The notes: a model not told the origin generated them from the letters alone. 64,000 bases of DNA from Streptomyces microflavus (GCF_014650075.1 NZ_BMUG01000002.1:62001-126000); one strand, 5' to 3'; shown: positions 9,913 through 18,497, counted from the stretch's first letter. Program-made: numbers and translations.

Positions 9913-9964
9913 TCGACGAGAGCCGAGAGCCGAAAGTCGAGACCCGGAGAAAGGTTGCTCCCCC

Positions 9965-11392
9965 ATGCCGCTCCACCGAGGCGCCCACCCGCAGCGGGAC
10001 GAACACTCCGACGAGCGGCGCAGGCTCGCCCTCAACCCCTTCTTCGGCGAGGCCGATCCGACGGCGGCGATGAACACCGCGCCGCCCCGGCACCGGCTGC
10101 CGGACGGGCCGCTGCCGCCGCTGACGGCGTACCGGCTGGTCCATGACGAGCTGATGCTCGACGGCAACTCCCGGCTCAACCTGGCCACCTTCGTCACCAC
10201 CTGGATGGAGCCCCAGGCCGGGGTGCTGATGGGTGAGTGCCAGGACAAGAACATGATCGACAAGGACGAGTACCCGCGCACAGCCGAGCTGGAGCGGCGC
10301 TGTGTGGCGATGCTCGCCGACCTGTGGAACGCGCCCGATCCGGCGGCGGCCGTGGGGTGTTCGACCACCGGGTCGAGCGAGGCGTGCATGCTGGCCGGGC
10401 TCGCCCTCAAGCGCCGCTGGGCCAAGCGGAACGCGGACCGCTATCCGGCGACCGCCCGGCCCAATCTGGTGATGGGCGTCAACGTGCAGGTCTGCTGGGA
10501 CAAGTTCTGCAACTTCTGGGAGGTGGAGGCCCGGCAGGTCCCGATGGACGGCGAGCGCTTCCATCTCGACCCGCAGGCCGCCGCCGAACTCTGCGACGAG
10601 AACACGATCGGCGTCGTCGGCATCCTCGGCTCCACCTTTGACGGGTCCTACGAGCCCATCGCCGACCTCTGCGCGGCCCTGGACGCCCTCCAGGAGCGCA
10701 CCGGCCTTGATATCCCCGTCCATGTCGACGGGGCGTCCGGCGCGATGGTGGCCCCCTTCCTCGATCCCGATCTGGAGTGGGACTTCCGGCTGCCGAGGGT
10801 GTCGTCCATCAACACCTCGGGCCACAAGTACGGGCTGGTCTACCCAGGAGTCGGCTGGGCACTGTGGCGTACGGCGGACGAGCTGCCGGAGGAGCTGGTC
10901 TTCCGGGTCAACTATCTGGGCGGCGACATGCCGACCTTCGCGCTGAACTTCTCCCGGCCCGGGGCGCAGGTGGTCGCGCAGTACTACACGTTCCTGCGCC
11001 TCGGGCACGACGGCTACCGGGCGGTCCAGCAGGCCTCCCGGGACGTGGCCTGCTCTCTCGCCCGGGCGGTGGAGGAGCTCGGCGACTTCCGGCTGCTCAC
11101 CCGGGGCGACGAGCTGCCGGTCTTCGCCTTCACGACCAAGCCGGAGGTCCACGCGTACGACGTGTTCGACGTCTCGCGCCGGCTGCGGGAGCACGGGTGG
11201 CTGGTCCCGGCCTACACCTTCCCCGCCCACCGGGAGGACCTTTCGGTGCTGCGGGTGGTGTGCCGCAACGGGTTCTCCTCCGACCTGGCCGCGCTGCTGA
11301 TCGAGGACCTGAAGCTGCTGCTCCCCGAACTGCGGGCGCAGAAGCACCCGTTGAGCCATGACCGGGCGACCGTGACGGCCTTCCATCACTAG
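9965..11392 (+). CDS. gadB: Glutamate decarboxylase (PLP-dependent)
   Basis: A 475-residue group II PLP decarboxylase that converts glutamate to 4-aminobutyrate and CO2, consuming a proton. Diagnostic segments are the N-terminal NPFFGE, the active-site region CSTTGSSEACMLAGLALKRR, the VHVDGASGAMVAPF cofactor-aspartate region, and INTSGHKYGL with the Schiff-base lysine at residue 288. Length and order match E. coli GadB. In Streptomyces the pathway may serve GABA metabolism rather than extreme acid resistance. The convergent exporter permease gene ends only 24 bp away, with no clear hairpin between them. Confidence 0.94.
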   Translation: MPLHRGAHPQRDEHSDERRRLALNPFFGEADPTAAMNTAPPRHRLPDGPLPPLTAYRLVHDELMLDGNSRLNLATFVTTWMEPQAGVLMGECQDKNMIDKDEYPRTAELERRCVAMLADLWNAPDPAAAVGCSTTGSSEACMLAGLALKRRWAKRNADRYPATARPNLVMGVNVQVCWDKFCNFWEVEARQVPMDGERFHLDPQAAAELCDENTIGVVGILGSTFDGSYEPIADLCAALDALQERTGLDIPVHVDGASGAMVAPFLDPDLEWDFRLPRVSSINTSGHKYGLVYPGVGWALWRTADELPEELVFRVNYLGGDMPTFALNFSRPGAQVVAQYYTFLRLGHDGYRAVQQASRDVACSLARAVEELGDFRLLTRGDELPVFAFTTKPEVHAYDVFDVSRRLREHGWLVPAYTFPAHREDLSVLRVVCRNGFSSDLAALLIEDLKLLLPELRAQKHPLSHDRATVTAFHH

Positions 11393-11416
11393 GCCTTCAG
11401 CGACCAGGACTACCGG

Positions 11417-12274
11417 CTACCGGCTCAGCCGCGCGAACTTCCGTACTGTCAACGGGAAGAACACCGCGATGATCGCCACCGGCCAGAGCACGGCCAGGAG
11501 TTGGGCGTGTTCGGCGGCCCAGGAGCCGGTCGCGCCGCCCGGGTTGCCGAACAACTCCCGTACGGCGGTGGCGGTGGCGGACATCGGGTTCCACTCGACC
11601 ACCGCGCCCAGCCACCCCGGCATCGTCGCCGGGGTGGCGAACACGTTGGAGAGGAAGCCGACGGGCCAGACCAGGATCTGGACCGCCGAGACCAGCTCGG
11701 GCCGCCCCGCCACCATGGCGAGCTGGATGCCGACCCAGAGCATCGCGAACCGGAGCAGGAGCAGCAGCCCCACCGCGCCGAGCGCCGCGGCCGCCCCGTT
11801 GTGCCAGCGCCAGCCGACCGCGTAACCGACCCCGGCCATCACCGCGAGCGCCGCCGTCGACTGGAGCATGTCCGCGGCGCTGCGGCCGACCAGGACCGCG
11901 CCCGGGACCATCGGCAGGGAGCGGAACCGGTCGATGACGCCCTTGTTGAGGTCCTGGGTGACCGCGAGCATCGTGCTCTCCAGGCCGAAGGCCATGGTCA
12001 GCGCGAGCATCCCGGGGACCAGGAACTCGGTGGGGTCGCCCTGCACGCCCCGGCCGCCGCCGACCAGGTACGTGAACATCAGGAGCAGCATCACCGGGAA
12101 GGCCAGGTTGACGAGCACCGCGACGGGCTGCCGGGCCCAGTGGGCGAGTTCGCGGCGGGTCATCGTCCAGGAGTCGGCCAGCGCCCAGGTGAGCCGCGCG
12201 GCGCCGCCTTCGCGGCCGAGGGCGCCCTGCCCCGGGCCGCCCTGGCCGGGGATCGCTGTCGTCGTCGCGCTCAT
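11417..12274 (-). CDS. ABC-2 type exporter permease (DrrB-like)
   Basis: A 285-residue permease of the ABC-2 (DrrB/daunorubicin resistance) family with six hydrophobic segments. The central motif [20 protein letters not shown] and the exit segment [19 protein letters not shown] are typical of the family. ATG 12274 overlaps the stop of the upstream ATPase gene by four bases (ATGA), so the two are translationally coupled. Together they form an efflux pump, likely for a hydrophobic drug or lipid. The PadR repressor gene and its operators lie just upstream. Confidence 0.9.
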   Translation of the reverse strand: MSATTTAIPGQGGPGQGALGREGGAARLTWALADSWTMTRRELAHWARQPVAVLVNLAFPVMLLLMFTYLVGGGRGVQGDPTEFLVPGMLALTMAFGLESTMLAVTQDLNKGVIDRFRSLPMVPGAVLVGRSAADMLQSTAALAVMAGVGYAVGWRWHNGAAAALGAVGLLLLLRFAMLWVGIQLAMVAGRPELVSAVQILVWPVGFLSNVFATPATMPGWLGAVVEWNPMSATATAVRELFGNPGGATGSWAAEHAQLLAVLWPVAIIAVFFPLTVRKFARLSR

Positions 12275-13263
12275 GCCGCCGCCTTCGTCTCGCGTACTGC
12301 CTGTTCGCCGACGGGCTCTCCGCCCCCGGGCCTTCCGGTCAGGGACAGGAACACCTCGTCCAGCGTCGGGCGGCGCACCGCGATGTCCTCCGCCTCGATG
12401 CCCGCCTCCTGGAGCGCCCGGACCGCCCCCGTCAGGGCCGCCATCCGGTCCGGGGCCGGGGCGCTGATCAGTCGGCGGTCCGGGTCGAGGAGGGAGCCCG
12501 GGGACCCCAGCAGCGCGGCCGCCTCCGCCAGCCGGGACGCGTCGCGCAGGACGACGTCGATCCGGTCGCCGCCGACGAGCGCCTTGAGCTGGTCGGACGT
12601 GCCTTCGGCGGCGGCCCTGCCGTCGTCGATGAGGGAGATCCGGTCGGCGAGCTGGTCCGCCTCCTCCAGATACTGCGTGGTCAGCAGGACGGTGGTGCCG
12701 CCGCCGACCAGGGAACGGACCGCGCCCCACACCTCGGCCCGGCCGCGCGGGTCCAGGCCGGTCGTGGGCTCGTCCAGGAAGAGCACGTCCGGTTCGGTGA
12801 TCAGCGAGGCGGCCAGGTCGAGCCGCCTGCGCATCCCGCCGCTGTACTGCTTGACGGCCTTGCGCCCGGTGTCCGCGAGCCCGAACCGCTCCAGCAGCTC
12901 GTCGGCCCGGCTGCCCGCCCGGCGTGCGCCCAGGTGGTACAGCCGCCCGAACATCTCCAGGTTCTGCCGCCCGCCGAGCTGTTCGTCCACCGCCGCGTGC
13001 TGTCCGAGCAGGCCGATCCTGCGCCGCACGTCGGAGGCCCGCTCGCGGACGTCGAGCCCGGCCACGGTGACCCGGCCCGCGTCGGGGCGCAGCAGCGTCG
13101 ACATGATCCGTACGGCAGTGGTCTTGCCCGCCCCGTTGGGGCCGAGCACCGCGTGGACGGTGCCGGCTCCGACTGTGAGGTCCAGCCCGTCGAGGGCGCG
13201 TTTCTCCCCGTACCTCTTGTGCACGCCGTCCAGGACGATCGCGTCGGTCACGTTCCCCGCCAT
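12271..13263 (-). CDS. ABC exporter ATP-binding protein (DrrA-like)
   Basis: A 330-residue ATPase that powers the adjacent permease. It has Walker [10 protein letters not shown], signature [15 protein letters not shown], Walker [17 protein letters not shown], and the C-terminal DrrA-type extension with [13 protein letters not shown] chose ATG 13263, which puts the first family residues at [10 protein letters not shown]; a longer reading to 13332 would run through the operator. The promoter region holds a perfect palindrome at 13280-13295 that matches sites near the PadR gene. Repression by PadR, relieved by an exported compound, is inferred. Confidence 0.92.
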   Translation of the reverse strand: MAGNVTDAIVLDGVHKRYGEKRALDGLDLTVGAGTVHAVLGPNGAGKTTAVRIMSTLLRPDAGRVTVAGLDVRERASDVRRRIGLLGQHAAVDEQLGGRQNLEMFGRLYHLGARRAGSRADELLERFGLADTGRKAVKQYSGGMRRRLDLAASLITEPDVLFLDEPTTGLDPRGRAEVWGAVRSLVGGGTTVLLTTQYLEEADQLADRISLIDDGRAAAEGTSDQLKALVGGDRIDVVLRDASRLAEAAALLGSPGSLLDPDRRLISAPAPDRMAALTGAVRALQEAGIEAEDIAVRRPTLDEVFLSLTGRPGGGEPVGEQAVRETKAAA

Positions 13264-13279
13264 CCTTCGGTTGCCCTTG

Positions 13280-13295
13280 TAGTCAAACTTGACTA
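13280..13295. promoter_or_regulatory. PadR operator, site 1 (before exporter)
   Basis: TAGTCAA-AC-TTGACTA is a perfect 7-bp inverted repeat with a 2-bp centre, 17 bp upstream of the exporter ATPase start. It matches the site before padR. Confidence 0.7.
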
Positions 13296-13325
13296 GCAGC
13301 TCGAAGGTAAACCCGGTCGACCCAT

Positions 13326-13341
13326 TAGTCAAACTTGATCA
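13326..13341. promoter_or_regulatory. PadR operator, site 2
   Basis: TAGTCAA-AC-TTGATCA repeats the left half and centre of site 1 exactly, with a two-base swap at the right end. It overlaps the padR stop codon and lies 46 bp from site 1. Confidence 0.6.
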
Positions 13342-13980
13342 GTCGTTGTCCCCGGGATCGGGCACACCCGTCGCGTAAGGGTTCTCCTCGCCCTCGGCGA
13401 GCACCCCGACGAACGGGTCGCCCTCACCGGCGAAGGTGTACGCGCCGCCCTCGATCCGCTCGATCAGCCCCCGGGTCCACTCCGCGCCCGTGTCGGCCGA
13501 GTGCACCCACAGGTTCATGATCTCGCCGATGTGGCCGAGGGATTCGGGGCCGTCCTCGGGCGTGTAGTACTCGGTGACCGCGTCCCGCCACTCCTTCATG
13601 CCCTCGATCCGCTCCTTGAGCAGCGCGACCGCCTCCTCGCGGGGCAGGTCGACGATGAAGCCGATCGCCGCCGAGAGGACGTCGAGGTTCTGGTCGTAGG
13701 AGCGGATGGCGTCACGCAGCAGGGTGCGGTACTCCGCCAGCCCCTCCTCCGTGACCTCGTACTCGGTACGCGGCGGGCCACCGGCCGTGGAGGGGGCCGT
13801 CTCGTGCGCGAGGAGCAGCCCTTGCTTGGCCATCTGCTTCAGGGCGTGGTAGATCGACCCGGGCTTGGCGTTGGACCACTCGTGCGCGCCCCAGTACTCC
13901 AGGTCGTTGCGGACCTGGTAGCCGTGCGCGCGGCCGTGCATGCGCACAGCGCCGAGGACCAGCAGCCGGATCGCGGACAT
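13339..13980 (-). CDS. PadR-family transcriptional repressor
   Basis: A 213-residue regulator with an N-terminal PadR winged helix (RLLVLGAVRMHGRAHGYQVRN, then KPGSIYHALKQMAKQGLL) and a helical C-terminal dimerisation domain of the Vir type. PadR proteins commonly repress drug exporters and release DNA on binding the drug. ATG 13980 follows GGAAGGGG by eight bases. A GTG at 13989 is possible but has no spaced ribosome site. It lies directly upstream of the exporter operon on the same strand, and a palindrome at 13997-14012 in its promoter suggests autoregulation. Confidence 0.9.
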   Translation of the reverse strand: MSAIRLLVLGAVRMHGRAHGYQVRNDLEYWGAHEWSNAKPGSIYHALKQMAKQGLLLAHETAPSTAGGPPRTEYEVTEEGLAEYRTLLRDAIRSYDQNLDVLSAAIGFIVDLPREEAVALLKERIEGMKEWRDAVTEYYTPEDGPESLGHIGEIMNLWVHSADTGAEWTRGLIERIEGGAYTFAGEGDPFVGVLAEGEENPYATGVPDPGDND

Positions 13981-13996
13981 GGCGCCCACCCCTTCC

Positions 13997-14012
13997 TATT
14001 CAACTTTGACTA
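13997..14012. promoter_or_regulatory. PadR operator, site 3 (before padR)
   Basis: TATTCAA-CT-TTGACTA is an inverted repeat with six of seven pairs matching, 17 bp upstream of the padR ATG. This is the same distance as site 1 from the exporter start. Confidence 0.65.
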
Positions 14013-14053
14013 GGGTAGCCCGGCCGACCGGAAGGGGAGAGTCCGCCAGGGGC

Positions 14054-14106
14054 TTCGGAACGGGAAGAGGGGTTTCAGGACGGGAAGGGGGTTTCAGAAC
14101 GGGAAG
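14054..14106. repeat. Imperfect repeats at the aldehyde dehydrogenase 3' end
   Basis: Three imperfect copies of about 19-21 bp with the core GRACGGGAAG followed by a G-run and TTTCA. The rightmost copy is the coding 3' end of the aldehyde dehydrogenase gene. The other two lie downstream of its stop, as if the gene end had been duplicated twice. Confidence 0.6.
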
Positions 14107-15551
14107 ACCGAGCGGCCGTGCTGGATCGACAGCCACTTCTGCGTGGTGAACGCCTCCACGACCGCCTCTCCGTTCAGCCGCCCGACGCCGGAGGTCTTCT
14201 CGCCGCCGAACGCCACCAGCGGGTCGTCCTGGACGGTGGAGTCGTTGACGTGGAACATCCCGCTGTCGATCCGCTGGGCGAACCGCACCCCGCGTTCCGC
14301 GTCAGCCGTGTGCACGGCGCCGCTCAGGCCGTAGGGGCTGTCGTTGACGATCCGTACGGCCTCGTCCTCGCCGTCGAAGGTCATCAGCAGGGCCACCGGG
14401 CCGAGGATCTCCTGCGCCAGCAGCGGGGAGTCCTCCGGCAGGTCCGTCAGGACGGTCGGCTCCACGACGTTGCCGCGGGTCCTGCCCCGTACGAGCGCGG
14501 TCGCGCCGTCCGCGACCGCGCGGTCGACCAGGGCGGTCAGGGCGTCGGCCTGGAAGGCGTTGACGACCGGGCCGATCCGGGTCTCCGGGTCCCTCGGATC
14601 CCCGGACTTCAGGGCGGCCACCTCGGCGGTGAAGCGCCGGGTGAACTCCTCGGCCACCGAACGGTCCACCAGGATGCGGTTGGCCGCCATGCTGACCTGG
14701 CCCTGGTAGAGGAAGCGGCTGAAGACCGCCGCCCGGACCGCGTAGTCGATGTCGGCGTCCTCCAGCACCACCAGGGCGCTGTTGCCGCTCAGTTCCAGGA
14801 TGGTGCGCTTGAAGAACCCGGCCGCGGTCGCGGCTATGTGGCGGCCGACCCGGTCGGAGCCGCTGAACGAGATCACCCGGGGCACGGGGTGCTCGATGAA
14901 CGCGTCACCGATCTCGGCGCTGTCGGTGATCAGGACGTTGAGCAGCCCGGCCGGCAGCCCGGCGTCCTCGAAGATCTTCGCGATCAGTCCGCCGCCCACG
15001 ACGGGGGCACTCTGGTGGGGCTTCACGACGACCGCGTTGCCGAGCGCCAGCGCGGGCGCCACCGACTTCATGGTCACCAGGAAAGGGAAGTTGAAGGCAC
15101 TGATCACACCGACGACGCCGACGGGCAGCCGGTACAGGCGGTTCTCGCGGCCGTCGGAGACGGCGGGCAGCAGACGGCCCGTGGGGCGCAGCGACTGCCG
15201 GATCGCCTCGCGCAGCACCTCCGTCGCACCGCGCACCTCGTACGTGGCGCGCAGCCGGGTGCCGCCCAGCTCGTCGATGATCGCCTCGACGATCTCCTCG
15301 GTACGCTCCCCGGTGATGCGCAGGGCCCGCTCCAGAACGGCCCGCCGCTCGTACGGATTGGTGGCGGCCCACTCCTGCTGCGCCCGCTCGGCCGCCCGGT
15401 AAGCCTGGTCGACCTCCAGCGCGGTGGCCACAGTGACGGCGGCGAGTTTCTCACCGTTGTAGGGATTGAAATCGATGATGTCCCATGAGCCGCTGCCCGT
15501 GCGCCACTCGCCATCGATGTACTGGTGGGCCAGTTCATGGAAGAAGGACAT
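14094..15551 (-). CDS. Aldehyde dehydrogenase family protein with Cys-to-Ser at the catalytic site
   Basis: A full-length 485-residue ALDH-superfamily protein closest to benzaldehyde/vanillin-type dehydrogenases. NAD-binding and structural segments are intact: SAFNFPFLVTMKSVAPALALGNAVVVKP, ISFSGSDRVGRHIA, and the general-base region TILELSGNSALVV. The loop that normally reads GQxCM reads GQVSM: codon 287 (14691-14693) is AGC, serine, in place of the nucleophile cysteine. The reading frame is otherwise clean. Classical dehydrogenase activity is therefore doubtful. Start ATG 15551 follows AAGGGA. It is transcribed alone toward padR. Confidence 0.85.
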   Translation of the reverse strand: MSFFHELAHQYIDGEWRTGSGSWDIIDFNPYNGEKLAAVTVATALEVDQAYRAAERAQQEWAATNPYERRAVLERALRITGERTEEIVEAIIDELGGTRLRATYEVRGATEVLREAIRQSLRPTGRLLPAVSDGRENRLYRLPVGVVGVISAFNFPFLVTMKSVAPALALGNAVVVKPHQSAPVVGGGLIAKIFEDAGLPAGLLNVLITDSAEIGDAFIEHPVPRVISFSGSDRVGRHIAATAAGFFKRTILELSGNSALVVLEDADIDYAVRAAVFSRFLYQGQVSMAANRILVDRSVAEEFTRRFTAEVAALKSGDPRDPETRIGPVVNAFQADALTALVDRAVADGATALVRGRTRGNVVEPTVLTDLPEDSPLLAQEILGPVALLMTFDGEDEAVRIVNDSPYGLSGAVHTADAERGVRFAQRIDSGMFHVNDSTVQDDPLVAFGGEKTSGVGRLNGEAVVEAFTTQKWLSIQHGRSVFPF

Positions 15552-15609
15552 GCAATCCCTTACTGCAGGCGTTCGCAGACTCCTGATGTGACGTCATGGT
15601 ACTGACTAA

Positions 15610-16491
15610 TCACGAGAGTTGGAGGAGCCCGCGCAGCAGATCGCGGCTCTCCTCCGGACCGGGGCTGTCCTCGCACAGGCACGCCATGGCCTTTTCGTAC
15701 TGCGCGACCTCCTCGGACTTGTCCAGATAGAGCGCACTTGTCAGCTGCTCCAAATAGACAATGTCCGACAGGTCGGATTCCGGGAAACGGAGCATGGTGA
15801 ACGAACCGCTTTCACCCGCATGCCCTCCGTAACTGAAGGGCATCACCTGAAGGGTGATGTTCGGCTGCTCCGACATGTCGATCAGATGCCGCAATTGGGC
15901 CCGCATCACGTCACGTTCACCGTACGGACGGCGCAGGGCCGCTTCGTCGAGAACGGCGTGGAAGGTGGGGGCCCGTTCGGAGACGAGTGCCTTCTGGCGT
16001 TCCAGGCGCAGGGCGACCCGGCGGTCGATGTCCGCGGCGGAGGCTCCGCGCATTCCGCGGGAGACGACGGCGTGGGCGTATGCCTCGGTCTGCAACAGGC
16101 CGTGCACGAACTGGACTTCATAGATACGAATGAGAGAGGCCGCCCCCTCCAGACCCACATAGGTCTGGAACCAGCCGGGCAGCACATTCCCGTAACTGTG
16201 CCACCAGCCCGCCACATTGGCCTCGCGCGCCAGGCCGAGGAGCGCGTCGCGCTCCGCGTCGTCCGCGACACCGTAGAGCGTGAGCAGATCCTCGACGTCC
16301 CTGGCCTTGAAGCTCACCCGTCCCAACTCCATGCGGCTGATCTTCGATTCGGAGGCCCGGATGGAGTAGCCGGCCGCCTCACGGGTGATACCGCGCGACT
16401 CCCGAAGCCTTCTGAGCTGAGAGCCCAGCAGGATGCGCCGCACCACTGATCCACTCGACTCGCCTGCCGACACCGGACCGACCTTCCCCAT
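15610..16491 (-). CDS. WhiJ-like XRE helix-turn-helix regulator with DUF5753 domain
   Basis: A 293-residue Streptomyces-type regulator. Residues 20-75 form an XRE helix-turn-helix (LGSQLRRLRESRGITREAAG, then ASESKISRMELGR). The rest is the DUF5753/Scr1-associated domain, with markers LPGWFQTYVGLEGAAS, VHGLLQTEAYAHAV and LRHLIDMSEQPNITLQVMPF. Such genes are commonly paired with DUF397 and HATPase genes in whiJ/abaA-like loci that influence development and antibiotic production. All three partner types are present here. It is divergent from the ATPase gene across a 326-bp region holding a shared 31-bp element. Confidence 0.9.
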   Translation of the reverse strand: MGKVGPVSAGESSGSVVRRILLGSQLRRLRESRGITREAAGYSIRASESKISRMELGRVSFKARDVEDLLTLYGVADDAERDALLGLAREANVAGWWHSYGNVLPGWFQTYVGLEGAASLIRIYEVQFVHGLLQTEAYAHAVVSRGMRGASAADIDRRVALRLERQKALVSERAPTFHAVLDEAALRRPYGERDVMRAQLRHLIDMSEQPNITLQVMPFSYGGHAGESGSFTMLRFPESDLSDIVYLEQLTSALYLDKSEEVAQYEKAMACLCEDSPGPEESRDLLRGLLQLS

Positions 16492-16817
16492 CGCCTACCG
16501 GGCACTCGGGGCGCCCCTAGGGCCTGAACCCCGAAGCCAGGATTCTGCCACCAAAACGCTTCAGCCCGTACTCATTCGATTACGGAAATGAGAAGACGTC
16601 CGGAAAGCTCCGAAACTGCCCGAGGGAAGAAATACCCCGGAATCACCACGGTATCGGGCAGGTCCGGCGCGTGCACGTGCATCTGCCCTTGCATCTGCCC
16701 TGCGCATTGGGAAGCATGACCCCTGCGCACCTGCGTGCTCGTGTTGTGCCGCTGTACCCCCCGCAGTACCGCTTACAGGCAGTGCCGCTACAGCCGCGAA
16801 TCCCGGGAGTGCCTCGT
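16492..16817. promoter_or_regulatory. Divergent promoter region of the whiJ-like locus
   Basis: This 326-bp gap lies between the minus-strand HTH gene and the plus-strand ATPase gene. I see no credible gene in it. It contains the 31-bp element described separately and a second short TGCATCTGCCC repeat. A moderately AT-rich stretch at 16555-16615 could hold the HTH gene promoter. Confidence 0.6.
16668..16698 (+). promoter_or_regulatory. 31-bp shared element, copy 1 (before ATPase gene)
   Basis: The first 18 bases, CGCGTGCACGTGCATCTG, contain the perfect palindrome TGCACGTGCA and recur exactly, on the other strand, upstream of the DUF397 gene at 17736-17766. Over 31 bases the copies match at 28. 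It lies 120 bp upstream of the ATPase start and 177 bp from the HTH start. It is the best candidate binding site for the HTH regulator. Confidence 0.7.
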
Positions 16818-17345
16818 ATGGGGACGAATGGATCGACGATGCTCGAGCCGTTACGGCAGGGGCTTCCCCCGACCGACCCCTCAGGGGTCGCCGGCTCGGC
16901 CTCCTGCGCTCTGCCCGCCCGCTACGAAGCGGTCGGCGGAGCACGGCAGTTCACCAGGTCCACCCTGGAACGGTGGGAGCTGAGCGACCGTTTCGACGAT
17001 GTCGCCCTGGTGGTGTCCGAGCTCGTCACCAATGCCCTGCGCCACGCGCTGCCGAGCGACCCGCCGCGGGAGTTCCAGGACCCGCCGGTGCGGCTGCATC
17101 TGATGCGCTGGAGCTCACGGCTGGTCTGCGCGGTGCGCGATCCCAGCCGGGAGAGCCCGGTGGCGGGCGAGGCCGCGGACTCCGCCGAGTCGGGGAGGGG
17201 CCTGTTCCTGGTGGAGTGCGTCAGCGACAGCTGGGGCTGGCACCCCTCACCCGCACCGGCTGGGGAATTCCCGTCGGCACCCCTGCACGGCAAGGTGGTC
17301 TGGGCCCTGTTCCGGCTCACGGACTGCGCGAAGAACGGGCAGTGA
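16818..17345 (+). CDS. HATPase_c ATP-binding protein (RsbW-like anti-sigma/AbaA OrfA type), TTA codon
   Basis: A 175-residue protein with a histidine-kinase-like ATPase fold, of the kind found in Streptomyces regulatory loci. The N-box is VALVVSELVTNALRHA, followed by VCAVRDPSRESP and the G-box SGRGLFLVECVSDSWGW. These proteins resemble anti-sigma factors, but many are of unknown target. ATG 16818 follows GGGAG by about eight bases. Codon 12 (16851-16853) is TTA, so translation should depend on the bldA leucyl-tRNA. It is transcribed convergently toward the DUF397 gene. Confidence 0.88.
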   Translation: MGTNGSTMLEPLRQGLPPTDPSGVAGSASCALPARYEAVGGARQFTRSTLERWELSDRFDDVALVVSELVTNALRHALPSDPPREFQDPPVRLHLMRWSSRLVCAVRDPSRESPVAGEAADSAESGRGLFLVECVSDSWGWHPSPAPAGEFPSAPLHGKVVWALFRLTDCAKNGQ

Positions 17346-17392
17346 GAAGCGGGCCACGCGGGCCCCTCCGGGGCCCATCGCAGGAGACAACC

Positions 17393-17435
17393 GGCCACCT
17401 GGCCGCCGGAGTCAGCCTCCGGCCGTCAGGTGGCC
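17393..17435. terminator. Compound hairpin between convergent genes
   Basis: A 9-bp outer stem (17393-17401 with 17427-17435) encloses a 7-bp inner stem (17405-17411 with 17417-17423). It sits between the ATPase stop and the DUF397 stop and could terminate from both sides. Confidence 0.6.
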
Positions 17436-17672
17436 TCAGGCCGTCAGGTGGTCGAACTCGCCGTCCTTGACGCCGAGCAGCAACGCCTCGATCTCGGCCG
17501 TCGTATAGACGAGCGCGGGCCCGTCGGGATGGCGGGAGTTCCGCATCGCCACATCCCCTCCAGGCAGTTTCGCGAACTCCACGCAGGATCCCTGGGAGTT
17601 GCTGTGCCTGCTCTTCTGCCAGACGACTCCGCGAAGCTCTGTGGCCGCCATGCCGTTGTACACGTGGTGCAC
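17436..17672 (-). CDS. DUF397 domain protein (AbaA OrfD/Scr2 type)
   Basis: A 78-residue protein made of one DUF397 domain: VVWQKSRHSNSQGSCVEFAKL, then VAMRNSRHPDGPALVYT and a C-terminal helix. DUF397 proteins are usually encoded beside an HTH-DUF5753 regulator and are thought to modulate it, similar to an antitoxin-like or partner role. I chose GTG 17672, six bases after GGGGAG (17679-17684). An internal ATG at 17651 has no good ribosome site, and an upstream in-frame ATG at 17693 is also possible. A copy of the 31-bp element lies 64 bp upstream. Confidence 0.85.
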   Translation of the reverse strand: MHHVYNGMAATELRGVVWQKSRHSNSQGSCVEFAKLPGGDVAMRNSRHPDGPALVYTTAEIEALLLGVKDGEFDHLTA

Positions 17673-17735
17673 AGGACGCTCCCCGAGTTGCAAGGTGCAA
17701 GTGTCAACTAGATCGGATCATAGCTCTGTTCATAT

Positions 17736-17766
17736 GCGGATGCATGAGCAGATGCACGTGCACGCG
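17736..17766 (-). promoter_or_regulatory. 31-bp shared element, copy 2 (before DUF397 gene)
   Basis: The reverse-strand copy of the element at 16668-16698. Its 18-base core (plus strand CAGATGCACGTGCACGCG, 17749-17766) is identical. It has the same orientation relative to the gene it precedes, ending 64 bp before the DUF397 start. Confidence 0.7.
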
Positions 17767-17948
17767 GGGTGTTGCTTTGATTACACACTTTCCTTCCTGG
17801 AGAAGGCCTCGAAGGAGACCCTTGAAGGAGACCCTTGAGGAGAGACGAACGGCACGCCTATTTGGCTCCCGTTTAACGGAGTTGGCCGGAAGAACCTTGG
17901 TAACGTGACGCGGTCTTTCGACCGGAAAACAGCAAGGGGGAACTCCAC

Positions 17949-18467
17949 GTGACCAGGTTCGTACGCACCGGAGGTGTCGTGGTAGCCGCTCTGGCCGCCT
18001 CGCTGGCGCTGACCGCGTGCGGCAGTGACGACGACGCGGGCAAGGGTTCCGGCGGCGACGCCGGGTCGAGCGCGAAGCCCGGCGACGGCCAGGAATCGGG
18101 GAGCGCCACGGACACCGCGTCGCTGGACGGCACGTGGGTGGGGCTGACGGACGGCAAGAACGTCACCGTCTCCATCACCGCGGGCAAGGTCGCCCTCGTC
18201 GCCGACCAGGCCGTGTGCCAGGGCGATGTGAAGGACATGGGCGAGGTGATGCTCGCGCTGAAGTGCACCGGCGGGGCCAACGACCGCACGATGGGCGCGA
18301 TCGAGTCCAACGACGGCAAGAAGCTGGTCCTCTCCTGGGACGGCGGGGTGAAGGACACCCTCTCCAAGGCCGACCCGGGCAAGCTGCCGACGGATCTGCC
18401 GTCGCTGCCGGAGATGCCCGAGGTACCCGAGCTGCCGGAGCTTCCCGAGGTGCCGCCGGCGTCCTGA
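17949..18467 (+). CDS. Secreted lipoprotein of unknown function
   Basis: A 172-residue lipoprotein. The N-terminal signal peptide ends in a lipobox LTAC at about residues 19-22, followed by an Asp/Gly/Ser-rich linker. The folded part (about residues 60-145) contains WVGLTDGKNVTVSITAGKVALV and two further cysteines that could form a disulphide. The C-terminus is a run of PExP repeats that may span the cell wall. Start GTG 17949 follows AAGGGGGA. I do not recognise the fold. It is convergent with the FUSC gene, with 30 bp between stops and no obvious hairpin. Confidence 0.8.
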   Translation: MTRFVRTGGVVVAALAASLALTACGSDDDAGKGSGGDAGSSAKPGDGQESGSATDTASLDGTWVGLTDGKNVTVSITAGKVALVADQAVCQGDVKDMGEVMLALKCTGGANDRTMGAIESNDGKKLVLSWDGGVKDTLSKADPGKLPTDLPSLPEMPEVPELPELPEVPPAS

Positions 18468-18497
18468 GGCTTCGTTTTCCCAGCGACCTCAGTGCCC

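Noticed and set aside
15589..15596. TGACGTCA palindrome before the aldehyde dehydrogenase as an operator
   Set aside because: A single 8-bp palindrome can occur by chance, and no second copy or linked regulator was found.
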